DNA of 15,581 nucleotides from VMDJ01 sp965659945 (GTDB taxonomy: Bacteria; Pseudomonadota; Gammaproteobacteria; Chromatiales; Chromatiaceae). The position numbers were made by a program, and so were the translations under genes. Positions 14,774 through 15,581 of this stretch are shown here, piece after piece. The first letter of the stretch is position 1. Each line of letters starts with the position of its first letter. The notes under the pieces were generated by a model. That model saw only the letters and a program-made list of their open reading frames with translations. It did not search any database and was not told the DNA's origin. The stretch spans positions 1 to 15,581 of the forward strand of contig CBFHYJ010000041.1 in NCBI GenBank assembly GCA_965659945.1, written 5' to 3'.

Positions 14774-15253
14774 TCAGTCGAGAGTCAGCAGGCGCAACAC
14801 ATCGGGATCGATGCTCTGATGAGCTTGATCAGCAGGTGCCCAGCGCATATCACTGCCCATGCAATAAGCGCCCAGATATTCGTTTGGCGGATTTCCCTTC
14901 CAATCATCCGGTGAGAGCATCGAAAATTGGCTTGCACCCTCTGGGGTTCTATATAAATGATAGGTTTTGCCAGGGATCTTCTTAAATTGGCACTTCGCGC
15001 GATGCAGTTGCATGTTTTCCTGCGCTTGGGTCAAAATTCCACGAGCCTGTTCTTGTAAAAACTTGATTTGCTGAGCAATTTGTTCCAATTGAACATTGAC
15101 CTGACCCGCTAGCATTTCATCGGCTTTTTCGACCTGCTCAGCCAGTTCGACCAGATTAAATGCCGGGGCTAAACGGCTGACAGGGTAGGGCGCAGAGCTG
15201 TCAAAGCCTTGGTGCAGCTGGGGTGCTCCGGATTTTGAACTTTTTTCTGACAT
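14774..15253 (-). CDS. DUF2452 family protein of unknown function
   Basis: A 159-residue soluble protein that I place in the DUF2452 family (the family that, as I recall, includes human C1orf50). The middle (about 32-85) is rich in Leu, Gln and Glu with a heptad-like pattern and probably forms a coiled coil. The conserved C-terminal block is KKIPGKTYHLYRTPEG (91-106), SMLSPDDW (111-118), NPPNEYLGAYCMGSDMRW (121-138). No catalytic motif, signal peptide or membrane segment is visible. A good GAAGGG (15265-15260) lies 6 bases before the ATG, so it is well translated if transcribed. It sits antisense between ffh and rpsP, two genes often adjacent in bacteria, diverging from rpsP and converging on ffh with zero gap. 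Function unknown. Confidence 0.8.
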   Translation of the reverse strand: MSEKSSKSGAPQLHQGFDSSAPYPVSRLAPAFNLVELAEQVEKADEMLAGQVNVQLEQIAQQIKFLQEQARGILTQAQENMQLHRAKCQFKKIPGKTYHLYRTPEGASQFSMLSPDDWKGNPPNEYLGAYCMGSDMRWAPADQAHQSIDPDVLRLLTLD

Positions 15254-15272
15254 TTCAGACCCTTCGATAGAA

Positions 15273-15319
15273 AAATCGCATCAATTTTCGCTTCACAAAT
15301 GCCGCGATTTGCGTAGAAT
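15273..15319 (+). promoter_or_regulatory. Probable rpsP promoter with flanking inverted repeat
   Basis: A -35 hexamer TTCACA (15292-15297) and -10 TAGAAT (15314-15319) each match the sigma-70 consensus at 5 of 6 positions and are 16 bases apart. Transcription would start near 15326, giving a leader of about 100 bases before rpsP. AAATCGC (15273-15279) and GCGATTT (15304-15310) form an inverted repeat bracketing the -35, a possible operator. The hexamers are visible; promoter activity is inference. Confidence 0.55.
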
Positions 15320-15334
15320 ACCGCGTTTCCTTCA

Positions 15335-15386
15335 CGGGGGCCCCTGTTTGAGGTGCCGTCTGTCTGAGAATTCAGGCCAGAAAGAC
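15335..15386 (+). promoter_or_regulatory. Structured rpsP leader candidate
   Basis: The predicted rpsP leader contains the self-complementary GGGGCCCC (15337-15344). An alternative stem pairs GGCCCCT (15339-15345) with AGGTGCC (15351-15357) over a GTTTG loop with one mismatch. A further small hairpin, CTGA/TCAG, is at 15364-15375. Ribosomal-protein leaders often carry autoregulatory structures, but I do not recognise a named element here. Pairing is visible; function is a guess. Confidence 0.3.
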
Positions 15387-15425
15387 CGTTGAGATATTAG
15401 TAACAAACATTAGGTTTACGAAGAC

Positions 15426-15581
15426 ATGGTTTCAATTCGTTTAGCCCGTAGTGGCGCGAAGAAGCGTCCTTTCTACCACTTGGTGGCAGCTGACTCACGT
15501 CGTGCACGTGGCGGTCGTTACATCGAGCGTTTGGGTTTTTACAACCCATTAGCAGTAGAAGGCATTGAAGAGCAACGCATC
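15426..15581 (+). CDS. rpsP: 30S ribosomal protein S16 (5' part)
   Basis: The first 52 codons of ribosomal protein S16, an early-binding small-subunit protein needed for 30S assembly; bacterial S16 is usually about 80-90 residues, so the gene runs off the window end. The opening MVSIRLARSGAKKRPFYHLVAADSR followed by ARGGRYIERLGFYNP is the standard S16 N-terminus. The ribosome-binding site is weak (ACGAAG before the ATG). In Gammaproteobacteria rpsP normally heads rpsP-rimM-trmD-rplS; the rest would lie beyond the window. A sigma-70-like promoter and a roughly 100-base structured leader precede it. Identification is secure. Confidence 0.97.
   Translation, partial: MVSIRLARSGAKKRPFYHLVAADSRRARGGRYIERLGFYNPLAVEGIEEQRI

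Overview
This window looks like a stretch of ordinary gammaproteobacterial chromosome with moderate G+C, inferred by eye to be near 48%. The support is a homodimeric-type pyruvate dehydrogenase E1 (AceE) followed by a two-lipoyl-domain AceF and LpdA, the ypjD / ffh / rpsP neighbourhood, and the overall similarity of the housekeeping proteins. I cannot name a genus. I see no tRNA, rRNA, transposase, integrase, phage gene or CRISPR array. Gene density is very high: no gene-free stretch exceeds 300 bases, and the longest are about 172 bases (15254-15425) and 160 bases (11732-11891).

Layout, left to right. (1) 1-5363, plus strand: the 3' half of aceE, then aceF, lpdA and an alpha/beta hydrolase of the YbfF type whose start codon overlaps the lpdA stop. 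This is the pyruvate-to-acetyl-CoA operon with an esterase at its end. A perfect GC-rich hairpin followed by a T-rich run lies inside the first codons of the esterase gene. (2) 5364-7672, plus strand: argG behind a TATAAT promoter with a GC-rich discriminator, then, 7 bases later, an exported metallo-beta-lactamase-fold protein, closed by a clear intrinsic terminator. (3) 7703-9389, plus strand: a TTG-started DUF523-DUF1722 (TudS-like) protein overlapping a CinA/MoaB-type molybdopterin-binding-domain protein. (4) 11731-9386, minus strand: hemH, an isoprenylcysteine-methyltransferase-like membrane protein, a DUF971 protein and an exported rhodanese, packed with overlaps or gaps of 1-3 bases. 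(5) 11892-12470, plus strand: a zinc-ribbon Nudix hydrolase, divergent from hemH. (6) 13294-12467, minus strand: ypjD, a CcsA-like membrane protein, divergent from ffh. (7) 13379-15581: ffh (plus), a DUF2452 gene (minus) and the start of rpsP (plus), the last two sharing a 172-base divergent control region.

Most genes are core metabolism or core cell biology: the acetyl-CoA supply, arginine synthesis, last-step haem synthesis, protein targeting and ribosome assembly. The less understood parts are the DUF523-DUF1722 / CinA-like pair, the small genes after hemH, the exported metallohydrolase after argG, DUF2452, and several RNA-structure candidates in leaders (aceF-lpdA gap, start of the esterase gene, rpsP leader). 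I found no convincing wholly new system. The strongest leads are the embedded hairpin at 4612-4632 and the two-gene TudS-like unit.
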